DNA from: Ehretia macrophylla
Taxonomy: Eukaryota > Streptophyta > Magnoliopsida > Boraginales > Ehretiaceae
NCBI GenBank assembly: GCA_037974665.1
Contig: CM075771.1
Location: forward strand, 19,069,425 to 19,133,424
Length of the DNA stretch: 64,000 bases
Reading direction: 5' to 3'
Shown piece by piece: positions 1 through 13,800 of this stretch (position 1 is its first letter; each line of letters begins with the position of its first letter). Made by a program: the position numbers and the translations under genes. The notes below the pieces were generated by a model. The model did no database searches. It was not told where the DNA came from and was given only the letters and a program-made list of their open reading frames with translations.

Positions 1-3000
1 GTCTCACGACGTACGATCTGGGACCGAAAAACAGCGCAAAAGGAGAAAAGTGTCCAGAAGCTGATGAAAATGCTCGATTTTGGGTTCCTAAAATAGGCGT
101 AGCCGAGCAGGCTTGTTGCCCCTGTCGTAGAGCTCTCGGAGAGCTTTCCAACGGTATGCTGTGCGCCGCGTAACTCCTTACAGATCAAAAGTTATGGGTA
201 CCGGAGCGACAGAGACTAGGTCCTAAGCCCCACGCCCTCGGTTTATGGGCCCAGCCTCTACGTGAAGCGAAGTTGTCTTGCCCAACGTGGCGTGGGATTC
301 GGTAATAGAAATGTGATGGATTAGGTTGTCGTCCTTTTCAAGGCTCACAACGTACGATCCGGGACGGAAAAACAGTGCAAAAGAATAAAAGTATTCAAAA
401 ACTGATGAAAACGTTCGAGTTTGGGCTCCGAAAATAGGCGCAGCTGTGTAGACTTGCTGCCCCTATCAAAGAGCTCTCAGAGAGCTTTCTAACGGTATGT
501 TGTGCGCCGCGTAACTCCTTACGGATAAAAAGTTATGGGCACCGGAGAGACGGAGGCCTGGTCCTAAGCCCCACGCCCTCGGTTTGTGGGCCCAACCTCT
601 ACGGGAAGTGAAGTGGTCTTGCCGAATGAGGCATGGGATTTGATAATAAAAATGTGATGAATTAGGTTGTTGTCCTTTTCGCGGCTCACGACGTACGATC
701 CAGGATGGAAAAATAGTAGAAAAGAAGAAAAGTTTCCTGAAACATATCAAAATGTCCGATTTTGGGCTCCGAAAATAGGCGCAGCCGAGCAGGCTTGTTG
801 CACGCGTCGTAGAGCTCTCGGAGCGCTTTTTAATGGTATATTGTGAGCCACGTAACTCCTTACAGATCAAAAGTTATGGGCACCGTAGCGACGGAGACCT
901 AGTCCTAAGCCCCACACCGTCGATTTCCGGCCCAACCTCTATGTGAAGCGAAGTTGTCTTGCCCAAGGTTGCGTGGGATTCGGTAATAGAAATGTGATGG
1001 ATTAGGTTGTCGTCTCTTTCACGGCTCACGACGTACGATCCGAGACGGAAAAACAGCGCCAAAGAAGAAAAGTGTCTAGAAACTGATGAAAACATTCGAG
1101 TTTGGGCTCCGAAATTAGGCGCAGCCGAGCAGACTTGGTGCCCCTGTCATAGAACTCTCAGAGAGCTTTCCAATGGTATGCTGTGCGCCGCGTAACTCCT
1201 TACGGATCAAAAGTTATATGCAACGGAGCGACGGAGACCTGGTCCTAAGCACCATGCCCTCGGTTTGCGGCCCCAGCCTCAACGGGAAGCGAAGTTGTCT
1301 TGCCCAAGGTGGCGTGGGATGTGGTAATAAAAATGTAATGGATTAGGTTGTCGACCTTTTCGCGGCTAACGACGTACGATCCAGGACGAAAAAATAGAGC
1401 AAAAGAAGAAAAGTGTCACAAATTGAGGGCATGGGGCTTGTGACCAGGTATCTGTTGCTCCGCTGCCCAGAATTTATGATTTGTAAGGAGTTATGCGGCA
1501 CACTGCATACCATTAGAAAGCTCTCCGAGAGCTCTACCACGGGGGCAACAAGTCTGCTGGGCTGCGCCTATTTCCGGAGCCCAAAAGTGGAGGTTTTCAT
1601 TAGGTTCGGGACACTTTCCTTCTTTTGCGCTATTTTTTTGTCCCGGATTGCGCGTCATGAGCCGCGAAAAGGATGACAACCTAATCCATCACATTTCTAT
1701 TAACGAATCCCACAACACATTGGGCAAGACAACTTCACTTCACGTAGAGGCTGGGCCTGCAAACCGAGAGCGTTGGGCTTGAGACCAGGTTTCCTTCGAT
1801 CTGGTGCCCATAACTTTTGATCCGTAAGGAGTTACATGGCGCACAACATACCATTGGAAAGATCTCCGAGAGCTTTACAACAGGGGCCGCAAGCCGGCTC
1901 TGCTGCGCTTGTTTTCAGAGCCCAAAATTGAACATTTTCATCAGTTTCTTGACACTTTTCTTCTTTTGCGTTGTTTTTTCTTCCTGGATTGTATGTCGTG
2001 AGCCGCAAAAAAGACGACAACCTAATCCATCACATTTCTATTACTGAATCCCACAGAACCTTGGCCAAGAAAACTTCACTTCACGTAGAGGCTGGGCCCG
2101 CAAATCGAGGGCCTGGGGTTGGGGCCAGGTCTCTGTCGCTTAGGTGCCCATAACTTTTGATCTGTAAAGAGTACGCGGTGCATAGCATACCGTTGGAAAG
2201 CTCTCCGAGAGCTCTACGACGAGGGAAGCAAGCCTGCTCGGCTGCGCCTATTTTCGGAGAAAAAAATCAAACATTTTTATCAATTTCGAGACACTTTTCT
2301 TCTATTGCGCTATTTTTTCGTCCCGGATCGTATGTTGTGAGCCGCGAAAAGGATGACAAACTAATCCATAACATTTCTATTACTGAATCCTTTGGCACCT
2401 TGGGCAAGACAACTTCATTTCACGTAGAGGCTAGGCCCATAAATTGAGGGCATGGGGCTTGTGACCAGGTATCCGTTGCTCCGCTACCCATAACTTATGA
2501 TTTGTAAGGAGTTATACGGCGCACTATATACCATTAGAAAGCTCTCCGAGAGCTCTACGACGGGGGCAGCAAGTCTGCTAGGCTGCGCCTATTTTTGGAG
2601 CCCAAAATTGGACGTTTTCATTAGGTTTGGGACACTTTTCTTCTTTTGCGCTGTTTTTTTTCCCGGATCGTACGTCGTGAGCCGCGAAAAGGACGACAAC
2701 CTAATCCATTATATTTCTATTACTGAATCCCACAACACATTGGGCAAGAAAGGTGGCCCGAAACTGATGAAAACGTTCAATTTTGGGCCATGAAAATAGA
2801 CGCAGCCGAGCAGGCTTGCTGCCCACATCGTAGAGCTCTTAGAGAGCTTTCCAACGGTATGCTGTGCACCGCGTAACTCTTTACGGATCAGAAGTTATGG
2901 GCACCAGAGCGACGGAGACCTGGTCCCAAGCCCCACGCCCTCGGTTTACGGGCCCAGCATCTACGTGAAAGGAAGTTGTCTTGCCCAAAATGGCGTGGGA

Positions 3001-6000
3001 TTCGGTAATAGAAACGTGATGGATTAGGTTGTCATCCTTTTTACGGCTCACGACGTACAATCCGGGGTAGAAAAATAGTGCAAAAGAAGAAAAGTATCCC
3101 GAAACTGATGAAAATGTTCAATTTTAGGCTTCGAAAATAGGCGCAACCGAGCATGCTTGCTGCCCATGGCGTAGAGCTCTCGTATAGCTTTCCAACAGTA
3201 TGTTGTGCGCTGCATAACTCCTTACGAATCAAAAGTTATGGGCGCCGGAACGACGGATACCTAGTCATAAACACCACGCCCTCGGTTTGTTGGCCCAGCC
3301 TCTACATGAAGTGAAGTTGTCTTTCCAAGGTACCGTGGGATTCGGTAATAGAAATGTGATGGATTAGGTGGTCGTCCTTTTCGCGGCTCAAGACGTACGA
3401 TCCGGGATGGAAAAAACAGCGCAAAAGAGGAGAAATATCCAGAAATTGATGAAAACATTCAAGTTTGGGCTCCAAAAATAGGCACAACCAATCAGGCTTG
3501 CTGTCCCCATCGTAGAGCTCTCAGAGAGTTTTCCAACAGTATGTTGTGCCCCGCGTAACGCCTTACATATCAAAAGTTATGGGCACCGGAGCGAAGGAGA
3601 CTTGGTCCTAAGCCCCACGCAATCAGTTTGTGGGCCCAGCTTCAACGTGAAGCGAAGTTGTGTTGCCCAAGGTCGCATAGGATTCGGTAATAGAAATGTG
3701 ATGGATTAGGTTGTCGTCCTCTTTGCAGCTCACGACGTACGATCTGGGACAGAAAAATAGCGCAAAAGTTTCCCAAAACTGATGAAAACGTTCTATTTTG
3801 GGCTCCGAAAATAGGCACAGGTGAGCAGGCTTGCTGCCCTCGTCGTAGAGCTCTCGGCGACCTTTCCAACGGTATGCTTTGCGCAGCGTAACTCCTTACA
3901 CATCAAAAGTTATTATGGTATGCTTTGCGCAGCACCTGAGTGACAGAGACCTGGTCCTAAGCCCCACGCCTTCGATTTGCGGGCCAAGCCTCTACGTGAA
4001 GCGAAGTTGTCTTGCCCAAGGTGGCGTGGGATTCGGTAATAGAAATGTGATGGATTAGCTTGTCATCCTTTTCGCGCCTCACGACGTACGATTCGGGAAG
4101 GAAAAACAGCGCAAAAGGAGAAATATGTCCAGAAACTGATGAAAATGTTCGATTTTGGGCTTTGAAAGTGCTCGCAGCAGAGCAGGCTTGCTGCCCACAT
4201 CGTAGAGCTCTCAGAGAGCTTTTCAACGGTATGTTGTGCGCTGCGTAACTCCTTACCAATCAAAGGGTATGGGCACCAGAGCGATGGAGACTTCATCCTA
4301 AGCCCCACGCCGTCGGTTTTCAGGCCCAGCCTCTACGTGAAGCGAAGTGTCTTGCCCACGGTGGCGTGGGATTCGGTAATAGAAATGTGATGGATTAGGT
4401 TGTCATCCTTTTCGCGACTCACGACGTACGATCCCGGACGGAAGAACAGCGCAAATGAAGAAAAGTGTTGAGAAACTGATGAAAACGTTTGAGTTTGGGC
4501 TCCAAAAATAGGCGCAGTTGAGCAGGCTAGCTTCCTACGTCGTAGAGCTCTCGGAAAGCTTTCCAACGGTATGCTGTGCGCCGCGTAACTCCTTAGGGAT
4601 CAAAAGTTATAAGCACCGGAGCGACAGAGACCTGGTCCTAAGCCTTACGCCCTCGGTGTGCTGGCCCAGCTTCAACGTGATGCGAAGTTGTGTTGCCCAA
4701 GGTAGCATACGATTCGGTAAAAGAAATGTGATGGATTAGGTTGTCGTCATTTTCGCGGCTCACGATGTACGATCTAGGACGAAAAAATAGCGCAAAAGAA
4801 GAAAAGTTTCCTGAAACTGATGAAAACGTTCGATTTTGGGTTCTGAAAACAGGCCCAGCTTACCAGGCTTGCTGCCCCAATCGTAGAGGTCTCGGAGAAC
4901 TTTCCAACGGTATGCTGTGCACCGCGTAACTCATTACGGATCAAAAGTTGTAGGCATCGGAGCAACGGAGACTTGGTCCTAAGCCCCACGCCCTCAGTTT
5001 GCGGGCCCAGCCTCTACGTGAAGCGAAGTTGTCTTGCCCACGGTGCCTTGGGATTCGGTAATAGAAATGTGATGCATTAGGTTGTCGTCCTTTTCGCGGC
5101 TCACGATTTACGATTTGGGACGACAAAATAGAGTAAAAGAAGAAAAGTGTCCCAAAACTGATGAAAATGTTCAATTTTGGGTGCCGAAAATAGTCGCAGC
5201 TATGCAGGCTAGCTACCCACGTCGTAGATCTCTTAGAGAGCCTTCGAACGGCATGCTGTGCGCCGCATAACTCCTTACGGATCAAAAGTTATGGGCACTA
5301 GAGCGACGGAGACCTGGTCCTAAGCCCCACGCCCTCGGTTTGCGGGCCCAGCCTCTACGTGAAACGAAGTTGTCTTGCACAAGGTTCCATGGGATTCGGT
5401 AATAGAAATGTGATGGATTAGGTTGTCGTCTTTTTCGCGGCTCACAACGTACGATAAGGGACGAAAAAACAACGCAAAAGAGGAAAAATATCCAGAAACT
5501 GATGAAAACATTCAAGTTTGGGCTCCAAAAATAGGCACAACAGATCAGGCTTGCTGCCCCCGTCGTAGAGCTCTCAGAGAGCTTTTCAACAGTATGCTGT
5601 GCGCCGCGTAACGCCTTACGGATCAAAAGTTAAGGGCACCGGAGCGATGGAGACTTGGTCCTAAGCCCCACGCAATCGGTTTGCAGGCCCAGCCTCTACA
5701 TGAAGCGAAGTTGTCTTGCCCAAGGTGGAGTGGGATTCAGTAATAGAAATGTGATGGATTGGGTTGTCGTCTTTTTCGCAGCTCACAACGTACGATCTGG
5801 GACAGAAAAATAGCACAAAAGTTTCACGAAATTGATGAAAACGTTCCATTTTGGGCTCCGAAAATAGGCGCAGCCGAGTAGGCTTGTTGCCCCCATCGTA
5901 GAGCTCTCGGCGACCTTTCCAACTGTATACTTTGTGCAGCGTAACTCCTTACACATCAAAAGTTATGTGCACCGGAGCGACAAAGACCTAGTCCTAAGCC

Positions 6001-7816
6001 CCATGCCCTCAGTTTGCGGGCCCAACCTCTACGTGAAGCGAAGTTGTCATGTCCAAGGTGGCATAGGATTCGGTAATAGAAATGTGATGGATTAGCTTGT
6101 CATCATTTTCGCGGCTCACGACGTACAATCCGGGACGAAAAAATAGCGCAAAAGGAGAAATGTGTCCAGAAACTGATGAAAACGTTTAAATTTGGGCTCT
6201 GAAAATGGACGCAGCCGATCAGGCTTGCTGCCCCCGTCGTAGAGCTCTCGGAGAGCTTTCCAACGGTATGCAGTGCACTGCGTAACTCCTTACCAATCAA
6301 AGGTTATGGGCACCGGAGCGACGGAGAGTTCGTCCTAAGCCCACGCCGTTGGTTTTTGGGCCCAGCATCTACGTGAAGCGAAGTTGTCTTGCCCAAGGTG
6401 GCATGGGATTCGGTAATAGAAATGTGATGGATTAGGTTGTCATCCTTTTCACGACTCACAACGTACGATCCGGGACAGAAAAACAGCGCAAAAGAAGAAA
6501 AGTGTCCAGAAACTGATGAAAATGTTCGAGTTTGGGCTCTGAAAATAGGCACAGACGAGCAGGCTAGCTTCCCACATCGTAGAGCTCTCGGACAGCTTTC
6601 CAACGGTATGTTGTGCGCCGCGTAACTCCTTACGGATCAAAAGTTATGGGCACCGAAGCGACGGAGACCTGGTCCTAAGCCTTACGCCCTCGGTGTGCGG
6701 GCCCAGCTTCAACGTGAAGCGAAGTTGTGTTGCCCAAGGTGGCATAGGATTCGGTAATAGAAATGTGATGGATTAGGTTGTCGTCCTTTTCGCGGCTCAC
6801 GACGTACGATCCGATACGAAAAAATAGCGCAAAAGAATAAAAGTGTCCCAAAACTGATGAAAATGTTCGATATTGGGCTTTGAAAATTGGTGCAGCTGGG
6901 CAGGCTTGCTACCTCATTGTAGGGATCTCAGAGAACTTTCCAACGGTATGCTGTGCACCGCATAACTCTTTAAGGATCAAAAGTTATGGGCACCGGAGCG
7001 ACGGAGACCTGGTCCTAAGCCTTACGCCCTCGGTGTGGCGGCCCAGGTTCAACGTGAAGCGAAGTTGTCTTGCCCAAGGTGGCATAGGATTCGGTAATAG
7101 AAATGTGATGGATTAGCTTGTCGTCCTTTTTGCGGCTCACGACGTACGACTCGGGACGGAAAAATACCGTAAAAGAAGAAAAGTGTCCAAAAAATGATGA
7201 AATCATTCGATTTTGGACTCCGAAACTGGGCACAGCCAAGCAAGCTTGTTTCCACTGTCATAGAGCTCTCGGAGAGCTTTCCAATGGTATGTTGTGCGCT
7301 GCGTAACTCCTTACAGATCAAAAGTTATGGGCACCAGAGCGACGGAGACCTGGTCCTAAGCCCCACGCCCTCAGTTTGCGGGCCCAGCATCTACGTGAAG
7401 CAAAGTTGTCTTGCCCAAGGTGGTGTGGTATTCGGTAATAGAAATGTGATGGATTAAGATGTCATCTTTTTCGCGGTTCACAACGTACGATCCGGGATGG
7501 AAAAACAAAGCAAAAGAAGAAAAATGTCCAAAAACTGATGAAAACATTCTAGTTTGGGCTCCGACAAAAGGCGCAGCCGAGTAGACTTGCTGCCCCCGTC
7601 ATGGAGCTCTCGGAGAGCTTTCCAACGGTATGCTATTCGCCGCGTAACTATTTGCGGATCAAAAGTTATGGGCACCAGAGCGACGGCGACCTGGTCCCAG
7701 GCCTACGCCCTCAGTTTGTGGTGCCAGCCTCTACGTGAGGCAAACTTGTCTTGCCCAAGGTGGCATGGGATTCGGTAATAGAAATGTGATGGATTATGTT
7801 GTCGTCCTTTTCGCGG
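1..7816 (+). repeat. Higher-order repeat A, copy 1 (23-mer, ~7.82 kb)
   Basis: The first copy of a 23-monomer higher-order unit; the phase is arbitrary. Rare monomer variants recur about 7.82 kb downstream in the same order. Examples are the AAACATATCAAAATG variant (731 and 8545), the inverted block (1418 and 9234), the CCCCACGCAATC variant (about 3618 and 11438), the CTCGGCGACCTTTCC variant (3850 and 11672, 5904 and 13732), the CGATATTGGGCT variant (6869 and 14692), and TCTAGTTTGGG (7548 and 15371). Agreement over at least eight markers makes chance unlikely. A smaller echo of about 2.05 kb (six monomers) is nested inside: 3850 and 5904 share the same variant. Confidence 0.85.
1418..2748 (-). 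repeat. Inverted satellite block 1 (~4 monomers)
   Basis: Here the array switches to the reverse orientation for about 1.33 kb and then returns to forward. The left junction joins the forward motif AAAAGTGTC to the reverse motif ACAAATTGAGGGC. The right junction joins reverse TTGGGCAAGA to forward sequence just before GGCCCGAAACTG. The first and last reverse monomers share a rare variant, GAGGGCATGGGGCTTGTGACC, about 1.02 kb apart, so the block contains a trimer-scale repeat. The forward array resumes in the same monomer phase, with part of the flanking forward sequence present at both edges. Confidence 0.9.
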
Positions 7817-10800
7817 CTCACGACGTACGATCCGGGACGTAAAAATAACGCAAAAGAAGAAAAGTTTCCCGAAACTAATGAAAATGCTCGATTTTGGTCT
7901 CCAAAAATAGGCGCAGCCTAGCAGGCTTGTTGCCCCAGTCGTAGAGATCTCGGAGAGCTTTCCAACGGTATGCTGTGCACCGCGTAACTCCTTACGAATC
8001 AAAAGTTATGGGCACCGGAACGACGGAGACCTTGTCCTAAGCCCCACGTCCTCGGTTTGCGGGCCCAGCCTCTACGTGAAGTGAAGTTGTCTTGCCCAAG
8101 GTGGCATGGGATTCAGTAATAGAAATGTGGGGGATTAGGTTCTCGTCCTTTTCGTGGCTCACGACGTACGATCCGGGACAAAAAAATAGCACAAAAGGAG
8201 AAAAGTGTCCAGAAACAGAGGAAAACGTTCGATTTTGGGCTCTGAAAATAGGCACAACGGAGCAGGCTTGTTGCCCCTGTCGTAGAGCTCTTAGAGAGCT
8301 TTCCAACTGTATGTTGTCCGCTGTGTAACTCCATACGGATCAAAAGTTATGGGTACCGGAGCGACGTAGACCTGGTCCTAAGCCCCACGCCCTCGATTTG
8401 CGACCCCAGCCTCTACGGGAAGCGAAGTTGTCTTGCCCAAGGTGGCGTGGGATTTGGTAATAAAAATGTGATGGATTAGGTTGTTGTCCTTTTCGCGGCT
8501 CACGACGTACGATCTGGGATGAAAAAATAGCGCAAAAGAAGAAAAGTTTCCTGAAACATATCAAAATGTCCGATTTTGGGCTCCGAAAACAAGCGCAGCC
8601 GAGCAAGCTTGTTGCCCCCATCGTAGGGCTCTCAGAGCGCTTTCTAACGGTATGCAGTGCGCCGCGTAACTCCTTACGGATCAAAAGTTATGGGCACCGC
8701 AGCGACGGAGACCTAGTCCTAAGCCCCACACCCTCGGTTTGCGGGCCCAACTTCTATGTGAAGCAAAGTTGTCTTGCCCAAGGTGCCATGGGATTCGGTA
8801 ATAAAAATTTGATAGATCAGGTTGTCGTCCTTTTCGCGGCTCACGACATACGATCCGAGATGGAAATACAACGCAAAAAAAGAAAAGTGTCCAGAAACTA
8901 ATGAAAATGTTCGATTTTGGGCTCCGAAAATAGGTGCTGCAATGCAGACTTGTTGCCCCCGTCGTAGAGCTCTCAGAGAGCTTTCCAGCGGTATGCTGTG
9001 CGTTGCGTAACGCCTTACGAATCAAAAGTTATGGGCATCAGAGCAACGGAGACCTGGTCTTAAGCCCCACTCCCTCGGTTTGCGGGCCCAGACTCTACGT
9101 GAAGCAAAGTTGTCTTGCCCAAGGTGGAATGGGATTTGGTAACAGAAATGTGATGGATTAGGTTGTCGTCCTTTTCGCGGCTCACGACGTACAATCCAGG
9201 ACTGAAAAAAAAGAGCAAAAGAAGAAAAGTGTCACAAATTGAGGGCATGGGGCTTGTGACCAGGTATCCGTTGCTCCGCTGCCCATAATTTATGATTTGT
9301 AAGGAGTTATGCGGCGCACTGCATACCATTAGAAATCTCTCCGAGAACTCTACGACGAGGGCAGCAAGTCTGCTGGGCTGCGCCTATTTTTGGAGCCCAA
9401 AATTTGACGTTTTCATTAGGTTCGGGACACTTTTCTTCTTTTGTACTGTTTTTTCATCCCAAATCGCACGTCGTGAGCCGCGAAAAGGACGACAACCTAA
9501 TCCATCACATTTTTATTACCGAATCCCACAAGACATTGGGCAAGCCAACTTTACTTCACGTAGAGGCTGGGCCCGCAAACCGAGAGCGTTGGGCTTGGGA
9601 CCAGGTCTCCGTCGCTCCGGTGCCCATAACTTTTGATCCGTAAGGAGTTACACAGCGTACAACATACCGTAGGAAAGCTCTCCGACAGCTTTACAACGGG
9701 GTCCACAAGCCGGCTCTGCTGCGCTTGTTTTCAGAGCCCAAAATTGAACATTTTCATCAGTTTTGTGACATTTTTCTTCTTTTTCGCTATTTTCTCATCC
9801 CGGATCGTACGTCGTGAGCCGCGAAAAGGACGACAACCTAATTCATCACATTTCTATTACCGAATCCCACTGCACCTTGGGCAAGACAACTTCACTTCAT
9901 GTAGAGGCTGGGCGGGCAAACCGAGGGCGTGAGGCTAGTGACCAGGTATCCGTCGCTCCAATGCCCATAACTTTTAATCAGTAAGGAGTTACGCGGCGCA
10001 TAGCATACCGTTGGAAAGATCACCGAGAGCTCTACGACGGGGGCAGTAATCCTGCTCAGTTGCGCCTATTTTCAGAGCAAAAAATCAAACATTTTCATCA
10101 ATTTCGGAACACTTTTCTTCTTTTGCACTGTTTTTTAGTCCTGGATCGTACGTCGTGAGCCGCGAAAAGGACGACAACCTAATCCATCACATTTCTATTA
10201 CCCAATCCCACGGTACCTTGGGCAAGCCAACATCACTTCATGTAGTGGCTGGGCCCACAAATTGAGGGCATGGGGCTTGTGACCAGGTATCTGTTGCTCC
10301 GCTGCCCATAACTTATGATTTGTAAGGAGTTATGCGGCGCACCGCATACCATTAGAAAGCTCTCCGAGAGCTCTATGACGGGGGCAGCAAGTCTGTTGGG
10401 CTGCGCCTATTTTTAGAGCCCAAAATTGGACGTTTTCATTAGGTTCGAGACACTTTTCTTCTTTTGCGCTGTGTTTTTATCCCGGATCGCACAACGTGAG
10501 CCACGAAAAGGACGACAACCTAATCCATTACATTACTATTACTGAATCCCACAACACATTGGGCAAGAAAAGTGTCCCGAAACTGATAAAAACGTTCAAT
10601 TTTGGGCTTTGAAACAGATGCAGCCAAGCATTCTTGCTACCCCCATCGAAGAGCACTTAGAGAGATTTCCATCGGTATGCTGTGCACTGCGTAACTCCTT
10701 ACAGATCAAAAGTTATGGGCACCGGAGCGACGGAGACCTGGTCATAAGCCCCACGCCCTCGGTTTGCTGGCCCAGCCTCTACGTGAAGCGAAGTTGTCTT

Positions 10801-13800
10801 GCCCATGGTGGCTTGGGATTCGATAATAGAAATGTGATGGATTAGCTTGTCGTCCTCTTCGCGGCTCACAACGTACGATCCAGGATAGAAAAATAGCACA
10901 AAAGGAGAAAAGTGTCCAGAAACTGATGCAAAACGTTTGATTTTGGGTGCCAACAATAGGCGCAGCCGAGCAGGCTTGCTGCCCCCGTTGTAGAGCTCTC
11001 GGAGAGCTTTCTAACGGTATGCTGTGCGCCGCGTAACTCCTTACGGATCAAAAGTTATGGGCACCAGAGCGACGGAGACATGGTCCTAAGCCCTACGCCC
11101 TCGGTTTGCGGGCCCAACCTCTATGTGAAGAGAAGTTGTCTTGCCCAAGGTGCCATGGGATTCTGTAATATAAATGTAATGGATTAGGTTGTCGTCCTTT
11201 TCGCGGCTCGCGACTTACGATCCGAGATGAAAAAACAGCACAAAAGAAGAAAAGTGTCCCGAAACTAATGAAAACATTCAAGTTTGGGCTCCAAAAATAG
11301 GCACAACCGAACAGGCTTGCTGCCCCCGTCGTAGAGCTCTCAGAGACATTTCCAACAGTATGCTGTGCACCGCGTAACGCCTTACGGATCAAAAGTTATG
11401 GGCACCGGAGCGACGGAGACTTGGTCCTAAGCCCCACGCAATCGGTTTGCGGGCCCAGCCTCTACGTGAAATGAAGTTGTCTTGCCCAAGATGGAGTGTG
11501 ATTCGGTAATATAAATGTGATGGATTAGGTTGTCGTCCGTTTCGCAGCTCATGACATACGATCTTGGACAGAAAAATAGCGCAAAAGTTCCCTGAAACTG
11601 ATGAAAATGTTCTATTTTGGGCTCCGAAAATAGGCGCAGCCGAGCAGGCTTATTGCCCCCGTTGTAGAGCTCTTGGCGACCTTTCCAACGGTATGCTTTG
11701 CGCAGCGTAACTCCTTACACATCAAAAGTTATGTGCACCGGAGTGATAGAGACCGGGTCCTAAGCCCTGGTCCAAAGCCCCACGCCCTCGGTTTACGGGC
11801 CCAGCATCTACGTGAAGTGAAGTTGTCTTACCCAAGGTGGCGTGGTATTCGGTAATAGAAATGTGATGGACTAGGATGTCATCCGTTTCGCGGTTCACGA
11901 CGTACGATCCGGGACGAAAAAACAAAGCAAATGAAGAAAAGTGTCCAAAAACTGATGAAAACGTTCGATTTTGGGCTCTGAAAACAGACGCAGCCGAGCA
12001 CGCTAGCTTCCAACGTCGTAGAGCTCTCGAAGAGCTTTCCAACGGTATGCTGTGCGCCGCGTAACTCCTTACGGATCAAAAGTTATGGGCACCGAAGCAA
12101 CGGTGACCTGGTCCTAAGCCTTACACCCTCGATGTGCACGCCCAGCTTCAACATGAAGCGAAGTTGTCTTGCCCAAGGTGCCGTGGGATTCAGTAATAGA
12201 AATGTGATGGTTTAGGTTGTCGTCCTTTTCGCAGCTCACGACGTACAATCTGGGATGGAAAAACAGCACAAAAGAAGAAAAGTGTCCCGAAATTGATGAA
12301 AATGTTCGATTTTGGGCTTCGAAAATAGGCGCAGCGGGGCAGGCGTGCTACCCCCGGGGTTGAGCTCTCGGAGAACTTTCCAACGGTAGGCTGTGGACCG
12401 GGTAACTCCTTACGGATCAAAAGTTATGTGAACCGGAGCGACGGAGAACTGGTCTTAAGCCCCACGCCCTCAGTTTGCGGGCCCAGCCTCTACGTGAAGC
12501 GAAGTTGTCTTGCCCAAGGTGGTGTAGGATTCGGTAATAAAAATGTGATGGATTAGTTTGTCGTCTTTTTCACGGCTCACGACGTACAATCCGGGACAGA
12601 AAAACTACGCAATAGGAGAAAAGTATCCAAAAATTGATGAAAACGTTCGATTTTGGGCTTTGAAAATGGGCACAGCCAAGCAGGCTTGTTGTCCACGTCG
12701 TAGAGCTCTCGGAGAGCTTTCCAACGGTATGTTGTGTGCTGCGTAACTCCTTACCAATCAAAGGTTATGGGCACCGGAGCGACGGAGACTTCGTTCTAAG
12801 CCCCACGCCGTCGATTTTTGGGCCCAACCTCTACGTGAAGCGAAGTTGTCTTGTCCAAGGTGGTGTGGGATTCGGTAATAGAAATGTGATGGATTAGGTT
12901 GTCATCCTTTTCATGGCTCACAATGTACGATCCGGGACAGAAAAATAGGGCAAAAGAAGAAAAGTGTCAACAAACTGATGAAAACATTCTAGTTTGGGCT
13001 GCGACAAAAGGCGTAGCCGAGCAAGCTTGCCGCCCCCGTCGTAGAGTTCTCAGAGAGCTTTCCAACGGTATACTGTGCACCGCGTAACTCCTTTCAGATC
13101 AAAAGTTATGGGCACTGCAGCGACGGAGACCTGGTCCTAAGCCCTATGCCCTCGGTTTGCGGGCCCAGCCTCTACGTGAAGCGAAGTTGTCTTGCCCAAG
13201 GTGTCTTGGGATTCGATAATAGAAATGTGATGGATTAAGTTGTCGTCCTTTTCGCGGCTCACGACGTACAATCTGGAATGGAAAAATAGCACAAAAGAAG
13301 AAAAGTGTCCTGAAACTGATGAAAACGTTCGATTTTGGTCTCCAAAAATAGACGCAGCCGATCAGGCTTGCTGCCCCCGTTGTAGAGCTCTCAGAGACCT
13401 TTCCAACAGTATGCTCTGCATTGCGTAACACTTTACGGATCAAAAGTTATGGGTACCGGAGCGACGGCAACTTGGTCCCAAGCCCTACGCCCTCGATTTG
13501 CCGGCCCAGCCTCTACGTAAGGTCAAGTTGTCTTGCCCAAGGTGCCGTGGGATTCGGTAATAGAAATGTGATGGATTAGGTTGTTGTCATTATTGCGGCT
13601 CACGACGTACGATCCAGGACAGAAAAATAGCGCAAAAGAAGAAAAGTTTCCTGAAACTGATAAAAATGTTCTATTTTGGGCTCCGAAAATAGGCGCAGCC
13701 GAGCAGGCTTGCTGCCCGCGTCGTAGAGCTCTCGGCGACCTTTCCAACAGTATGCTTTGCGCAGCGTAACTCCTTACACATCAAAAGTTATGTGCACCGG

